This document shows positions 27,127-35,455 of a stretch of 64,000 nt of DNA, piece by piece. Within the stretch, counting starts at the first letter, position 1. Every line of letters begins with the position of its first letter. Made by a program: the position numbers and the translations under genes. Source of the DNA: an uncultured Acetatifactor sp. (GTDB lineage Bacteria; Bacillota; Clostridia; Lachnospirales; Lachnospiraceae). Under the pieces are notes generated by a model. The model was not told the DNA's origin. It saw nothing but the letters and a program-made list of their open reading frames with translations, and did no database searches. Where the stretch lies: contig CANRLX010000003.1 in NCBI GenBank assembly GCA_947631615.1, positions 27,728-91,727 of the forward strand, given 5' to 3'.

Positions 27127-27999
27127 CTAAACGGAGATCTTCTTCGCGCACGCAAGCGCCAGAGCCCCCGGCCCGATATGGCACGCAACGCTCAGAGAGA
27201 GGGGATCCACCACCTGGATCTCATAGCCCGCAAAGGCCCTCTCCACCTCCTCCTTAAAGACCATAGCGGCCTCCCTGTCATAGGTGTAGGCGATCTGGAG
27301 CCAGACGCCCTGCTCCTTGGTCAGGCCGCCGAAACGATTCTCGATATCGCTCTTGATCGCGTTGATCATCACACTTTTCCCGTGGTTGCTCGTCCGCGCC
27401 TTCGCAAAGGCGTCCAGCTTCTCCCCCTGGATCTGCAGCACGGGCTTTAGGCGTAACATTGTGCCCACAGCCGCGGCTGCGGGGGTGATCCGCCCTCCCT
27501 TTTTCAGGTAGTACAGGGTGTCCAGCATGATATAGATACTGCTGTTAAATTTATCGGCCTCCAGAAACTCCCGAATCTCTCCGGCGTTCCTCCCCTTTGC
27601 CGCCAGAAGCTTTGCGTCGAAGGCGGACTGCCGCTGGGTTACGGAAATCCGCTGGTTGTTTACCACCTGGACCCTGCCGTCATATTCCCGCGAGAGCATG
27701 ACGGCGCTCTGGCAGGAGCCGGAAAGGCCGCTGCTCATGGGAATATGCACCAGCTCGTCATACTCCTGCAAGACCTGATCCCACAGCTCCATGACGGCCT
27801 CGGGGGAGGGCTGGCTGGTGGCGATGTCCTCTCCGGTCTTCAGCTTCTCATAAAACTGTTCCTGGGTGAGGCTGATGTCCTCAAAAAAAGTCTCCTCCCC
27901 GATGGTAAAAGGCATCGGCAGCACAAAGATGCCGTACTCCTTCGCCTGTTTCTGGGTAATGCCGCTGTTGCTGTCAGTGACGATCGCTACTTTTGCCAT
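27127..27999 (-). CDS. DegV family fatty-acid-binding protein (FakB-like)
   Basis: A 290-residue DegV protein. IVTDSNSGITQKQAKEY, TSQPSPEAVMELWDQ, MSSGLSGSCQSAVML and TLYYLKKGGRI are the family signatures. DegV/FakB proteins present fatty acids to the kinase FakA for phosphorylation; a FakA homolog lies about 3 kb upstream at 30237-31910, separated by recG, which supports a role in exogenous fatty-acid use. GGAGAG precedes the ATG. It has its own promoter overlapping the end of recG. Confidence 0.93.
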   Translation of the reverse strand: MAKVAIVTDSNSGITQKQAKEYGIFVLPMPFTIGEETFFEDISLTQEQFYEKLKTGEDIATSQPSPEAVMELWDQVLQEYDELVHIPMSSGLSGSCQSAVMLSREYDGRVQVVNNQRISVTQRQSAFDAKLLAAKGRNAGEIREFLEADKFNSSIYIMLDTLYYLKKGGRITPAAAAVGTMLRLKPVLQIQGEKLDAFAKARTSNHGKSVMINAIKSDIENRFGGLTKEQGVWLQIAYTYDREAAMVFKEEVERAFAGYEIQVVDPLSLSVACHIGPGALALACAKKISV

Positions 28000-28020
28000 G
28001 TCTTTTCTCTCCGCACAATC

Positions 28021-28075
28021 ATTCTCAAATTTCTCATTTTCTTCATTTCTTGATTTCTTATTTTCTTATTTTCCA
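28021..28075 (-). repeat. Polypurine tandem-repeat leader of the DegV gene
   Basis: On the minus strand about 55 bases consist almost only of A and G with occasional T, in 8-10-base units such as AAGAAAATA and AAGAAATCA. It lies in the 5' untranslated region of the DegV gene. It may be slippage-prone. Confidence 0.6.
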
Positions 28076-28100
28076 AGTCCGCTCTTTCTATGCAAGCAAT

Positions 28101-28129
28101 ATTTTACTGTCATATGGTGCGAAAGTCAA
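28101..28129 (-). promoter_or_regulatory. Promoter of the DegV gene, overlapping recG 3' end
   Basis: -35 TTGACT (28124-28129), 17-base spacer, -10 TAAAAT (28101-28106) on the minus strand. The -35 lies inside the last codons of recG (stop at 28110). Confidence 0.7.
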
Positions 28130-30167
28130 CACCATTCCCGGAAGCTTTTTCGGCGTGCTCTCTCAGCAGGCGATGCCTGTCAAGCGACAGATCCCCGTCC
28201 TGCGCCAGGATTTCCTCCACCGCCTCCTTCGCCTCCTTCAAAACGCCCGCGTCCGCATAGATATCCCCCAGCCCGAAGGCAAATTCGCCGCTTTGACGGA
28301 CGCCGAAAAGCTCCCCCGGGCCCCGCAGCTTTAAATCCTCCGACGCGATAAAGAAGCCGTCATTGGATTGGTTCAGTATCTCCAGGCGCTCCATGGTCTC
28401 CTTCTCCTCCCTGGCGCTCACAAAAATACAGTAGCTCTGATGCTCGCCTCTTCCCACCCGACCTCGAAGCTGGTGGAGCTGGGCCAGGCCAAACCGCTCG
28501 GCGTTCTCCACCATCATCACGGTGGCGTTCGGGACATTGATCCCCACCTCGATCACCGTGGTAGATACCAGGACGTCAATATGGTGAGCCGCAAACTCTT
28601 CCATGATCTTGTTTTTGTCGGCGGGACGCATCCTCCCGTGGAGAGAGGCAATCTGTATGTCGGCGGGCAGAGCGGATCTCAATTTTTCGGTGTAGTCCAC
28701 CACGTTCTCCACATCCTCAAGCTCCCCCTCCTCCACCTGCGGGCAGATCACGTACGCCTGCCTGCCGGAGGCCACCTCCTTTTTGATAAACTCATAGGCC
28801 TTGGGCCGGTAGGAGGTGTTTACCACACAGTTTTTGATGGGCAGGCGGTTTGCGGGGAGCTCGTCGATCACAGAGATGTGAAGGTCCCCGTAGAGGAGGA
28901 TCGCCAGCGTGCGGGGAATGGGGGTCGCGCTCATCACCAGGACGTGGGGATCCCTCCCCTTTTCCGCAAGGTGCTCCCTCTGGCGCACGCCGAAGCGGTG
29001 CTGCTCGTCGGTCACCACCAGCGCAAGATTCCGGTAGGACACCTTCTCCTGGATCAGCGCGTGGGTGCCAACGATAAGGTTTGCCTCGCCGGACGCGATC
29101 CTGCCGTATGCCTCCCGCTTGTCCTTGGCAGTCATGGAGCCCACCAAAAGAACCGGCCGAAAGGCAAGGCGGTACTTCTCCACATAACTGGTTATGGTCT
29201 CGTAGTGCTGCATCGCCAGCACCTCTGTCGGAGCCATCAGCGCTCCCTGGAAGCCGTTTGCCACACACATGAGAAGGGCAAGAAGCGCGACGATGGTCTT
29301 GCCGGAGCCCACGTCCCCCTGTATCAGACGGTTCATGCAGTGGGGGCCTCCCAGGTCTTCCTTGAGCTCCTGCCAGACCATCTTCTGCGCTCTGGTGAGG
29401 GAGAACGGCATCCGCTCCAGGAAGCGGACCGTATCGGCCGTCTCATACATAGGATAGTTGTTGGGCAGGGCCGCGGCCAGATCCTTGTTTTTTTGAAGCG
29501 TCAACAGGAAGTCAAAAAATTCGTCAAACACCAGCCGCTTCCGCGCCCTCGACAAAGCATCGCGATCCTCGGGGAAATGTATGGTGCGAAACGCCTCCTC
29601 TCGGGAGATAAGCTCATACCGCTCCGGGATCCAGGAGGGATAATATTCCTCCTCGAAGGCATACAAGGACAGCGCCTGCCGGACGGCCTTCTGCACGGCC
29701 TGGTTGGTCAGCCCCTTGGTCAGGGAATACCGCGGCTGCAGGATGCCGCACTGTTTTTGGTAGTCTTCATAGGGGTACAGCTTCGGCTGTTCCATGACCC
29801 TTGCCGCCCCCCTGCTCTGAACCAGCCCGCGAAAGAGATAGTTTCCGCCGGGCTTTAGCACCTTTTTCAAAAAGGGCATGTTAAAGAAGGTGAGCAGCAT
29901 TGCGCCGGAGGCGTCGCGGACGCTGACATTCAGAATCACCAGGTTGCGGACTTTTTTTTGGCTGGGGAAGGCCGTGACGGTCACATAAACGGCGCAGACC
30001 TGCCCGGGGACAGCCTCCGAGACGGGGACGGGAGCCCCGAACGTCTCATAGTCCCTCGGATAATGGCACAACAGGTCGCCTATTGTGGAAATGGCAAGCT
30101 TTTGAAAAAGCCTGCCGGTTTTGTCGCCGATGCCCTTTAGGTCGGTGACGGGCGTAGATTGGTTCAT
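28110..30167 (-). CDS. recG: ATP-dependent DNA helicase RecG
   Basis: RecG, 685 residues, remodels stalled forks and Holliday junctions. The N-terminal wedge (OB) domain begins with DLKGIGDKTGRLFQKL. Helicase motifs follow: LIQGDVGSGKTIVALLA (I), LAMQHYET, VTDEQHRFGVRQRE (DEQH box), VMSATPIPRTLA (III), VSTTVIEVGINVPNA and AQLHQLRGRVGRG (VI). Length is normal. I chose ATG 30167, preceded by GAGGT, rather than ATG 30182. It belongs to the conserved rpmB-Asp23-FakA-recG order of Firmicutes. Confidence 0.97.
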   Translation of the reverse strand: MNQSTPVTDLKGIGDKTGRLFQKLAISTIGDLLCHYPRDYETFGAPVPVSEAVPGQVCAVYVTVTAFPSQKKVRNLVILNVSVRDASGAMLLTFFNMPFLKKVLKPGGNYLFRGLVQSRGAARVMEQPKLYPYEDYQKQCGILQPRYSLTKGLTNQAVQKAVRQALSLYAFEEEYYPSWIPERYELISREEAFRTIHFPEDRDALSRARKRLVFDEFFDFLLTLQKNKDLAAALPNNYPMYETADTVRFLERMPFSLTRAQKMVWQELKEDLGGPHCMNRLIQGDVGSGKTIVALLALLMCVANGFQGALMAPTEVLAMQHYETITSYVEKYRLAFRPVLLVGSMTAKDKREAYGRIASGEANLIVGTHALIQEKVSYRNLALVVTDEQHRFGVRQREHLAEKGRDPHVLVMSATPIPRTLAILLYGDLHISVIDELPANRLPIKNCVVNTSYRPKAYEFIKKEVASGRQAYVICPQVEEGELEDVENVVDYTEKLRSALPADIQIASLHGRMRPADKNKIMEEFAAHHIDVLVSTTVIEVGINVPNATVMMVENAERFGLAQLHQLRGRVGRGEHQSYCIFVSAREEKETMERLEILNQSNDGFFIASEDLKLRGPGELFGVRQSGEFAFGLGDIYADAGVLKEAKEAVEEILAQDGDLSLDRHRLLREHAEKASGNGVDFRTI

Positions 30168-30186
30168 AGGAATACCTCGCATAAAG

Positions 30187-30211
30187 AAGGAGGCAGAGCT
30201 TCTGCCTCCTT
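30187..30211 (-). terminator. Hairpin between fakA and recG
   Basis: A perfect 11-bp stem (AAGGAGGCAGA and its complement) with a 3-base loop, followed on the minus strand by CTTTATG. The tail is weak, so it may act as an attenuator ahead of recG rather than a full terminator. Its lower arm ends 20 bases before the recG ATG. Confidence 0.6.
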
Positions 30212-30236
30212 GCCTGTCTGTTATTTGGGTTTGCCG

Positions 30237-31910
30237 TCACTCCACGGAGATCACATAATAATAGATGGGCTGCCCTCCGTACTGGAGCTCGATGTCGCAG
30301 GAAGGGTATTTTTCCGTGATCAGCCCCTGGATCCTCTCGGCGTCCGCCTCCGTTACCTCCGCTCCGTAGTAGATGCTGATGAGCTCCGCGTCCTCATCCA
30401 TCATGTGATCCAGCATCTCCAGGGCCACGTCGGTCACATCCCGGCCTACCGAGAGGATTCCGCCGTCGCCGATCCCCATATAATCGTCCTTCCGGATCTC
30501 TTTATCGTCGATGGTGGTATCACGCACAGCGTAGGTCACCTGGCCCGTTTTGACGTTTTCGATCTCCTGGATCATCGCCTCCTCATTCTCGTCGGCGGAG
30601 AGCTCCGGCACGAAATTGATCACCGCGGTGATCCCCTGAGGGATGGTCTTGGTGGGAATGACAAGAAGCGTTTTGTCCGCCACCAGCTCGGCGGCCTGGT
30701 TGGCCGCAAGAATAATGTTTTTGTTGTTTGGCAGAATGAAAATGGTCTCCGCGTTGACCCTGTCCACCGCGTCCAGAATGTCGGCGGTGCTGGGGTTCAT
30801 GGTCTGCCCACCCTCAATGATATAGTCGACGCCCAGACTGCGGAAGATCTCGTTTATGCCGTCGCCGGCGGAAACGGCGATAAATCCGAAGGGCTTGGCA
30901 TCCGCCTGTGTGACAGAGATCTCATTGGAGCCCTCCTTCTGTGCCATTTTAAAGAGCTTTTCCTGATGCTCCAGGCGCATGTTGTCGATCTTGATATTGG
31001 AAAGCGCGCCATACTTCAATGCCTTCTGGATCGCCAGACCGGGGTCATTGGTATGTACGTGCACCTTGACCACGTCATCGTCCGCCACACACACAATGGA
31101 ATCGCCGATAGACTCCAGGTATGCCTTGAAGTCCATCTCCGTCTTGACATTGAACGTTCGGTTCAGCATAATGATAAACTCCGTGCAGTAACCGAATTTG
31201 ATCTCCGCCTCCGCCTGGATCTTGAGGGAGCTCTCCTCCCCGCCGTGCTTTTTCTCCGGCGCAGGAGACACCGTGAGGTCGATCTCCTTGCCCTGGAAGG
31301 CGTCATACGCCCCGCAGAGCACCTCCACCAGCCCCTGTCCGCCGGAATCTACCACGCCGGCCTGCTTCAGCACAGGAAGCATCTCGGGGGTCTGGCTCAA
31401 GACATATTTGGCATGTTCGATGACCGTCCCGATAAAGGTATCGAGGTCCTCCACGCCGTCCTCCGCCAGCTCCTTCGCCTTGTCGGCCCCGCCCTTGGCA
31501 ACGGTGAGGATCGTCCCCTCCTTGGGCTTCATAACGGCCTTGTAAGCGGATTCCACCGCTTTCTCAAACGCCTCCGCCAGCACACGGACCGTCAGCGTCT
31601 GCTCGGTCTTGATCCGCTTGGTAAAACCGCGGAAGAGCTGGGACAGGATCACACCGGAATTGCCTCTCGCCCCGCGAAGGGATCCGCTGGAGATGGCCTT
31701 GCAGATCGCCTCCATGGACGCGTTTTCCGGAAGGGCGGAAACCTCCCTTGCCGCCGACATGATCGTCATGGTCATATTGGTTCCTGTGTCGCCGTCGGGT
31801 ACGGGAAACACGTTCAGCTCATTGATCCATTCTTTTTTATTTTCCAGATTCTTTGCTCCGGCTAAGAACATCTTTGAGAGCATCTTAGCGTCGATTTGCT
31901 GTAAACCCAC
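30237..31910 (-). CDS. fakA: Fatty acid kinase FakA (DAK2/YloV family)
   Basis: A 557-residue DhaL/DAK2-domain kinase. The nucleotide/metal-binding NELNVFPVPDGDTGTNM and GSLRGARGNSGVILSQLF lie in the first 110 residues; the central and C-terminal DegV-like regions (KLLVIPTKTIPQGITA-type) match YloV/FakA. FakA phosphorylates fatty acids bound to DegV-type FakB proteins. The start is GTG 31910 with AAGGAGG nine bases upstream. It lies 14 bases downstream of the Asp23/Gls24 gene. Confidence 0.92.
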   Translation of the reverse strand: MGLQQIDAKMLSKMFLAGAKNLENKKEWINELNVFPVPDGDTGTNMTMTIMSAAREVSALPENASMEAICKAISSGSLRGARGNSGVILSQLFRGFTKRIKTEQTLTVRVLAEAFEKAVESAYKAVMKPKEGTILTVAKGGADKAKELAEDGVEDLDTFIGTVIEHAKYVLSQTPEMLPVLKQAGVVDSGGQGLVEVLCGAYDAFQGKEIDLTVSPAPEKKHGGEESSLKIQAEAEIKFGYCTEFIIMLNRTFNVKTEMDFKAYLESIGDSIVCVADDDVVKVHVHTNDPGLAIQKALKYGALSNIKIDNMRLEHQEKLFKMAQKEGSNEISVTQADAKPFGFIAVSAGDGINEIFRSLGVDYIIEGGQTMNPSTADILDAVDRVNAETIFILPNNKNIILAANQAAELVADKTLLVIPTKTIPQGITAVINFVPELSADENEEAMIQEIENVKTGQVTYAVRDTTIDDKEIRKDDYMGIGDGGILSVGRDVTDVALEMLDHMMDEDAELISIYYGAEVTEADAERIQGLITEKYPSCDIELQYGGQPIYYYVISVE

Positions 31911-31924
31911 GGTAAACTTCCTCC

Positions 31925-32281
31925 TTAATCAATCACTCTTACACCTTCTACAAAGATGTTGATTTTCTCTATCTCCATTCCGGTAAACTCTTCCACCTTA
32001 TATTTCACGTTGTCGATCAGATTATCCGTCACGGCGAGGATGCTGACTCCGTACGCGACGATCACGTGAAACTCCAGAAACAGCTTGTTGTTTTTGCGGG
32101 TGACACTGATGCCTCTCGTAATGCTCTCCTTTTTCAAAAGCTTTACCAGCCCGTCCTTCACATTGACGCCGGCCATTCCCACGATGCCGAAGCACTCCAC
32201 GGCAACGCTGCCTGCATACTGGGCGATCACTTCATTGTCAATAATGATATTTCCCATATGGGTATTCATAGAAGAACCTTT
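31925..32281 (-). CDS. Asp23/Gls24 family envelope stress protein
   Basis: A 118-residue YloU-type protein (PF03780). GNIIIDNEVIAQYAGSVAVE, CFGIVGMAGV, ITVTRKN-like SVTRKNNKLFLEFHVIVAYG and the C-terminal INIFVEGVRVID match the family. Its biochemical role is not established; in other Firmicutes it is tied to envelope stress and lipid metabolism through adjacent fakA. AAAGGAGG lies eight bases before ATG 32281. Divergent from rpmB, as in Bacillus. Confidence 0.93.
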   Translation of the reverse strand, partial: KGSSMNTHMGNIIIDNEVIAQYAGSVAVECFGIVGMAGVNVKDGLVKLLKKESITRGISVTRKNNKLFLEFHVIVAYGVSILAVTDNLIDNVKYKVEEFTGMEIEKINIFVEGVRVID

Positions 32282-32390
32282 CATGTATTGCCCCTCCTTT
32301 ACAAATTGAGACATATATGTTATATTTTAACAGCTTTCCCATAAAAAAGAAATAATAAAATCAAAAATTAAAAAAAAGAAATAATAATGC

Positions 32391-32419
32391 TTGCTTTTAT
32401 TTGCTTTATCTGGTAGAAT
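32391..32419 (+). promoter_or_regulatory. Promoter of rpmB
   Basis: -35 TTGCTT (32391-32396), 17-base spacer, -10 TAGAAT (32414-32419). It lies about 60 bases before the rpmB start, in an A+T-rich stretch. Confidence 0.75.
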
Positions 32420-32481
32420 ATGACTGTTGTGAGTCAAGCATACTAAGCGCGGTTCCGCGCAGAGGTTGAGGAGGTGTCAAG

Positions 32482-32667
32482 ATGGCTAAATGTGATATTT
32501 GCGGCAAGGGTGTTCATTTTGGTAATAACGTAAGCCATTCTCATAGAAGAAGCAATGCAATCTGGAACGCTAATGTACAGAGCGTTAAGTGCAAGGTGAA
32601 TGGCGCTGCCAAGAAGCTGCATGTCTGCACCAGATGTCTGAGAGCCGGCAAAGTGGAAAGAGCCTGA
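32482..32667 (+). CDS. rpmB: 50S ribosomal protein L28
   Basis: L28, 61 residues. MAKCDICGKGVHFGNNVSHS and LHVCTRCLRAGKVERA give the zinc-binding form with two CxxC pairs (C+ type). GAGGAGGTG precedes the ATG. It is monocistronic between its own promoter and the terminator at 32707-32739. Confidence 0.98.
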   Translation: MAKCDICGKGVHFGNNVSHSHRRSNAIWNANVQSVKCKVNGAAKKLHVCTRCLRAGKVERA

Positions 32668-32706
32668 AAAGGCCGCTGTCTTTCGCAAACGGTTATAAAG
32701 TTAGAA

Positions 32707-32739
32707 AAAGAGAGGTAGGTGTTACGCCTATCTCTCTTT
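32707..32739. terminator. Terminator of rpmB, usable in both directions
   Basis: A 13-bp stem (AAAGAGAGGTAGG with CCTATCTCTCTTT, one G-U pair), 7-base loop, A-run before and T-rich sequence after. It can also end the minus-strand operon that stops at 32770. Confidence 0.85.
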
Positions 32740-32769
32740 ATTTGTGACGTTTTGGAGGGGTTTTATTCC

Positions 32770-33315
32770 CTAGTCCTCTCTTTTTCGTCTCAGATACTCC
32801 TTGTTGATCATCTGGGAGAGCTCCTCGTCCCCAAACAGGTTGTCGGGGTGAAAGATCTTTACCAGGTCGCGGTAGCGCTTGCGAAGCCCCAGAGAATTGT
32901 TCACACTGCGAAACAGGATCTGCCCGATATCCCCACCGCCTGCACCGCTTCTTTGCTCCAAAAGAAGCCTCTTTTCCTCCGCAAAGCTCTTCTTCTCCCG
33001 CTCCAGGGTTTTACGGTCCTCCTCCAGGTGACGGAAGCCGTCCTGCAGGATCGCCATCTTTTTGTCAAAAAAAAGATTTTCCTCCTTCAGACGCTTGCGC
33101 TCCACCACAGAGCGCCTGTTGAGATCCTCCATCTCGTCGCGGAACTGGACCTTCTCCTTCAGGAACTTGTCCCGCGTGTCGGAAAGCTCCTTCTTTTCCG
33201 TCTCCAGCTGCCTGCGCTCGTTCTCAAGGCGCATATTCTCCTGAAAAAGCCAAAGCTTAGCACTCTTCAGCTCCTCCACGCTCTCAGCGCGGATTATCTC
33301 TTCCCAATCAATCAT
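32770..33315 (-). CDS. Coiled-coil protein with C-terminal J-like domain
   Basis: A 181-residue protein. Residues about 15-122 form a charged coiled coil (LENERRQLETEKKELSD, RKTLEREKKSFAEEKR). After a Gly-rich hinge, residues 143-180 read LGLRKRYRDLVKIFHPDN and then a second helix (SQMINKEYLRRK), the helix II-HPD-helix III part of a DnaJ domain with HPD at 156-158. Helix I is not obvious. It may recruit DnaK to an unknown partner; this is inference. GAGGG, overlapping the previous stop, precedes the ATG. Confidence 0.7.
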   Translation of the reverse strand: MIDWEEIIRAESVEELKSAKLWLFQENMRLENERRQLETEKKELSDTRDKFLKEKVQFRDEMEDLNRRSVVERKRLKEENLFFDKKMAILQDGFRHLEEDRKTLEREKKSFAEEKRLLLEQRSGAGGGDIGQILFRSVNNSLGLRKRYRDLVKIFHPDNLFGDEELSQMINKEYLRRKRED

Positions 33316-33327
33316 ACGCGATAGCCC

Positions 33328-33471
33328 TCACCAGCCGTCGCAGAAGCAGTTGTACCCCACAAACAATAACAGAGAGGTGATGATCAGGCCGATCAGCCTG
33401 TTGTGCACAATGATCATCAAGAGCATCCCGAGCGCAATGAAAAAAAACGCAAGACCAATCATTTTACGCAT
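33328..33471 (-). CDS. 47-residue membrane protein
   Basis: Found by direct translation. It begins MRKMIGLAFFFIALGMLLM and ends GYNCFCDGW, with two hydrophobic helices separated by HNRLIG (a probable hairpin in the membrane). The stop TGA lies 12 bases before the ATG of the J-domain gene, whose ribosome binding site overlaps it, which argues for co-translation and against chance. A GGAT element precedes the start. Function unknown. Confidence 0.6.
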   Translation of the reverse strand: MRKMIGLAFFFIALGMLLMIIVHNRLIGLIITSLLLFVGYNCFCDGW

Positions 33472-33536
33472 CGCACCAGATCCGTTTTTCGTTTCCTCTC
33501 TCTATATATATGCAGGCAGCCGCAGCCGATGAACCA

Positions 33537-33950
33537 TCATTCGGCCGGCTTTTCCTCCTCGGGAAAAGCGATATCCACTACCTCCGCATCGGACATCTCA
33601 TTGTCCTTTGGTTTCGTAAACTTATCCACAAGATCCGGTATCATGTCCAGGACCTTGGTGACCGTATCCTGATTCTTGATATTTACCAGTTTGGTATAGC
33701 CGTCCCGGATCACCAGCACAGCGCTGGGCGTCATCTTGCCGCCGAGCCCTCCCGCACCGTTGGACGCCCCCTTTTGCTGGTTGCTGCCGGCTCCGGCTCC
33801 CACGCCGAAGGACACATCCACAAGGGGTAAAATGATGGTGTCGCCGATTTGAGTGGGTTCTCCCACCACTGTCTTGGTGGAGAGCACCGCGTCCATTCCT
33901 CTGAGCAGAGAGTCGACCACTCCCTGAATCTGATTTTCCTTATCTGCCAT
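33537..33950 (-). CDS. gerW: GerW/YtfJ family spore protein
   Basis: A 137-residue protein of PF09579. VVDSLLRGMDAVLSTKTVVG, GDTIILPLVDVSFGVGAG and the Gly-rich GGLGGKMTPSAVLVI are family features. GerW/YtfJ is made in the forespore and affects germination in Bacillus. Its partner YtfI (DUF2953) is encoded immediately upstream with a 1-base gap, the same pairing as in Bacillus. GGAGG precedes the ATG. Confidence 0.93.
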   Translation of the reverse strand: MADKENQIQGVVDSLLRGMDAVLSTKTVVGEPTQIGDTIILPLVDVSFGVGAGAGSNQQKGASNGAGGLGGKMTPSAVLVIRDGYTKLVNIKNQDTVTKVLDMIPDLVDKFTKPKDNEMSDAEVVDIAFPEEEKPAE

Positions 33951-33951
33951 T

Positions 33952-34977
33952 TCAAGCCTCCATTCCCTTACTGTTCGTATTTTGCGCCCCGTGCTTTTTC
34001 AGCCTGCGCAGAAAGAGCCCAAACTTTTTGTCAAGCAAAAGACCGGCGCCGTGAAACAATAGCTGTATGATCGCAATATGCCCTGCGGCATACAGGTTAC
34101 CCTCAAAAACCGCCTGTTCAAAATCCGGCGTGACATGGATATCCTTCCCAAATTTTGGAGAAAGCATACAGAAAGCGCCGTAGAGATATCCGGTGGTGTC
34201 CGGCGCCGCCGCGCCAAAGCGAAGATCGGCTTTGAGGGTCCTGGGCCGAATCCCCTTCAGAATACGTCCCACCCGAAAACAGGCGTGTGCAAACAGCTCT
34301 CTGGTATTCTCCTCTGTCAGGAGATCCCGGTAAAAAGAAAATTCCTCCCAAATATGTCTTATTTTATCATATATTTTATGAATTGTGTACTTTATCTTAG
34401 CATATTTTGCGGAAAACCTGCCGTTTTCTTCTTCGGGGGCGTCTCCCTCCCCCGGGGAAGATGTTTGGGAGGCCGGCTCCCCTGTGGCCGAATCCGCGCT
34501 GCGCTCTCGGGAGGAATCTTCCTTAGTGGTGCCTTCCTTGGAGACGGCCTCGCTCACGGTATGCTCTCGGGCAGAATCTTCGTCGTTGTTTTCACCTGCG
34601 CTGCGCTCTTTGGCGGTGCCTTCAGCGTCGTCCTCACCCGCGCTGCGCTCTTTGGAAGAGCCTTCTCTGACGGAGCTTTCCCTGGCGTTTTTTTTCTTTT
34701 TTTTGTCCCCGCTCTCCTCTCCGGAGTCAAACACCGTAAAAAGAAACGCCTTCACCAGGAGCCGCCCCGGATCCGGGTAGGCGAACCGCGCACGGATTAA
34801 GCCAAACAGCCAGTCCGCCTTCACCTGCACGGACCAGGCTGCCGCACTCTTCTGTCCCCTGACGCGGTAGGTAATTGGAAAGAAAAGCAGCAGGAGCAGA
34901 ACAGTCAGAGCCAGACCGAGCAGGATCAGCAGCGCGATGCCCAGTATGGACAGTAGGTTCCAGACCATCTCTAGCAT
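33952..34977 (-). CDS. DUF2953 protein (YtfI-like) with repetitive acidic insert
   Basis: A 341-residue protein. An N-terminal membrane helix (ILGIALLILLGLALTVLLL) is followed by VQVKADWLFGLIRARF, and the conserved DUF2953 C-terminal half has LKADLRFGAAAPDTTGYLYG and VTPDFEQAVFEGNLYA. Between them, about residues 88-180 are a Ser/Glu/Lys/Thr-rich stretch with tandem copies of KERSAGE, probably disordered. Its DNA holds near-identical direct repeats around 34590-34660. ATG 34977 follows AAGGAG; the extension to 35022 is not supported. Confidence 0.85.
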   Translation of the reverse strand: MLEMVWNLLSILGIALLILLGLALTVLLLLLFFPITYRVRGQKSAAAWSVQVKADWLFGLIRARFAYPDPGRLLVKAFLFTVFDSGEESGDKKKKKNARESSVREGSSKERSAGEDDAEGTAKERSAGENNDEDSAREHTVSEAVSKEGTTKEDSSRERSADSATGEPASQTSSPGEGDAPEEENGRFSAKYAKIKYTIHKIYDKIRHIWEEFSFYRDLLTEENTRELFAHACFRVGRILKGIRPRTLKADLRFGAAAPDTTGYLYGAFCMLSPKFGKDIHVTPDFEQAVFEGNLYAAGHIAIIQLLFHGAGLLLDKKFGLFLRRLKKHGAQNTNSKGMEA

Positions 34978-35306
34978 AACAAATACTCCTTCAGGGCGCA
35001 GTCTCCCCGCTCCCGCAGACATTCCCCCGCGATCCGCTCCACCAGCGAAAACGCCTCCTCCCGGTCGGAGGCGATCCCCACCACATACAGCTTTCTCTCC
35101 CTGTAGTGCGGCTGGGCGAGCTGGCGGGCATCCAGGATATCCAGTTGATCCTCCGGACAGGCGGCAGTGGTGATCAGAAAAACGTTTGCCAAAAGGGAGC
35201 CCTTGTCCAGCCTCTTTTTTATTTTATCCAGTTTTTTCCCTGAAATGCCCTCCCCGAGATATAATCTCGGGTGGTATGTAAGATTTCCGGTCGAGCCGTC
35301 CGCCAT
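34971..35306 (-). CDS. Conserved small protein, unknown function
   Basis: A 111-residue soluble protein (TGNLTYHPRLYLGEGISGKK, LLANVFLITTAACPEDQLDI, ERKLYVVGIASDREEAFSLV). The alternation of beta-like and helical stretches suggests a compact alpha/beta fold. I do not recognise a family. It heads the DUF2953-GerW operon, its stop overlaps the DUF2953 start by 7 bases, and GAGGTTTGGG precedes the ATG. The context suggests a sporulation or envelope role. Confidence 0.7.
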   Translation of the reverse strand: MADGSTGNLTYHPRLYLGEGISGKKLDKIKKRLDKGSLLANVFLITTAACPEDQLDILDARQLAQPHYRERKLYVVGIASDREEAFSLVERIAGECLRERGDCALKEYLLC

Positions 35307-35350
35307 ATCCCAAACCTCATTTTGCCGTTTTCTGCTCCAGAATAAGGTCT

Positions 35351-35379
35351 ATTATATCACATATCCTGTGTGTTTACAA
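35351..35379 (-). promoter_or_regulatory. Promoter of the DUF2953/GerW operon
   Basis: -35 TTGTAA (35374-35379), 17-base spacer, -10 TATAAT (35351-35356) on the minus strand. This is a vegetative-type promoter, although the downstream genes are sporulation-linked; a forespore promoter inside the operon is not excluded. Confidence 0.75.
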
Positions 35380-35397
35380 ATTGAAAGAAAATTTTTG

Positions 35398-35425
35398 TTG
35401 ACATATTTTTACAATATTTTATACT
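35398..35425 (+). promoter_or_regulatory. Promoter of the HD-GYP-like gene
   Basis: -35 TTGACA (35398-35403), 16-base spacer, -10 TATACT (35420-35425), divergent from the 35351 promoter. Confidence 0.75.
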
Positions 35426-35455
35426 TAAATATAGGAACCAAAGGGAGGTAACATT

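Noticed and set aside
28368..29858. Long plus-strand open frame opposite recG
   Set aside because: No motif or ribosome site; recG motifs on the other strand are complete.
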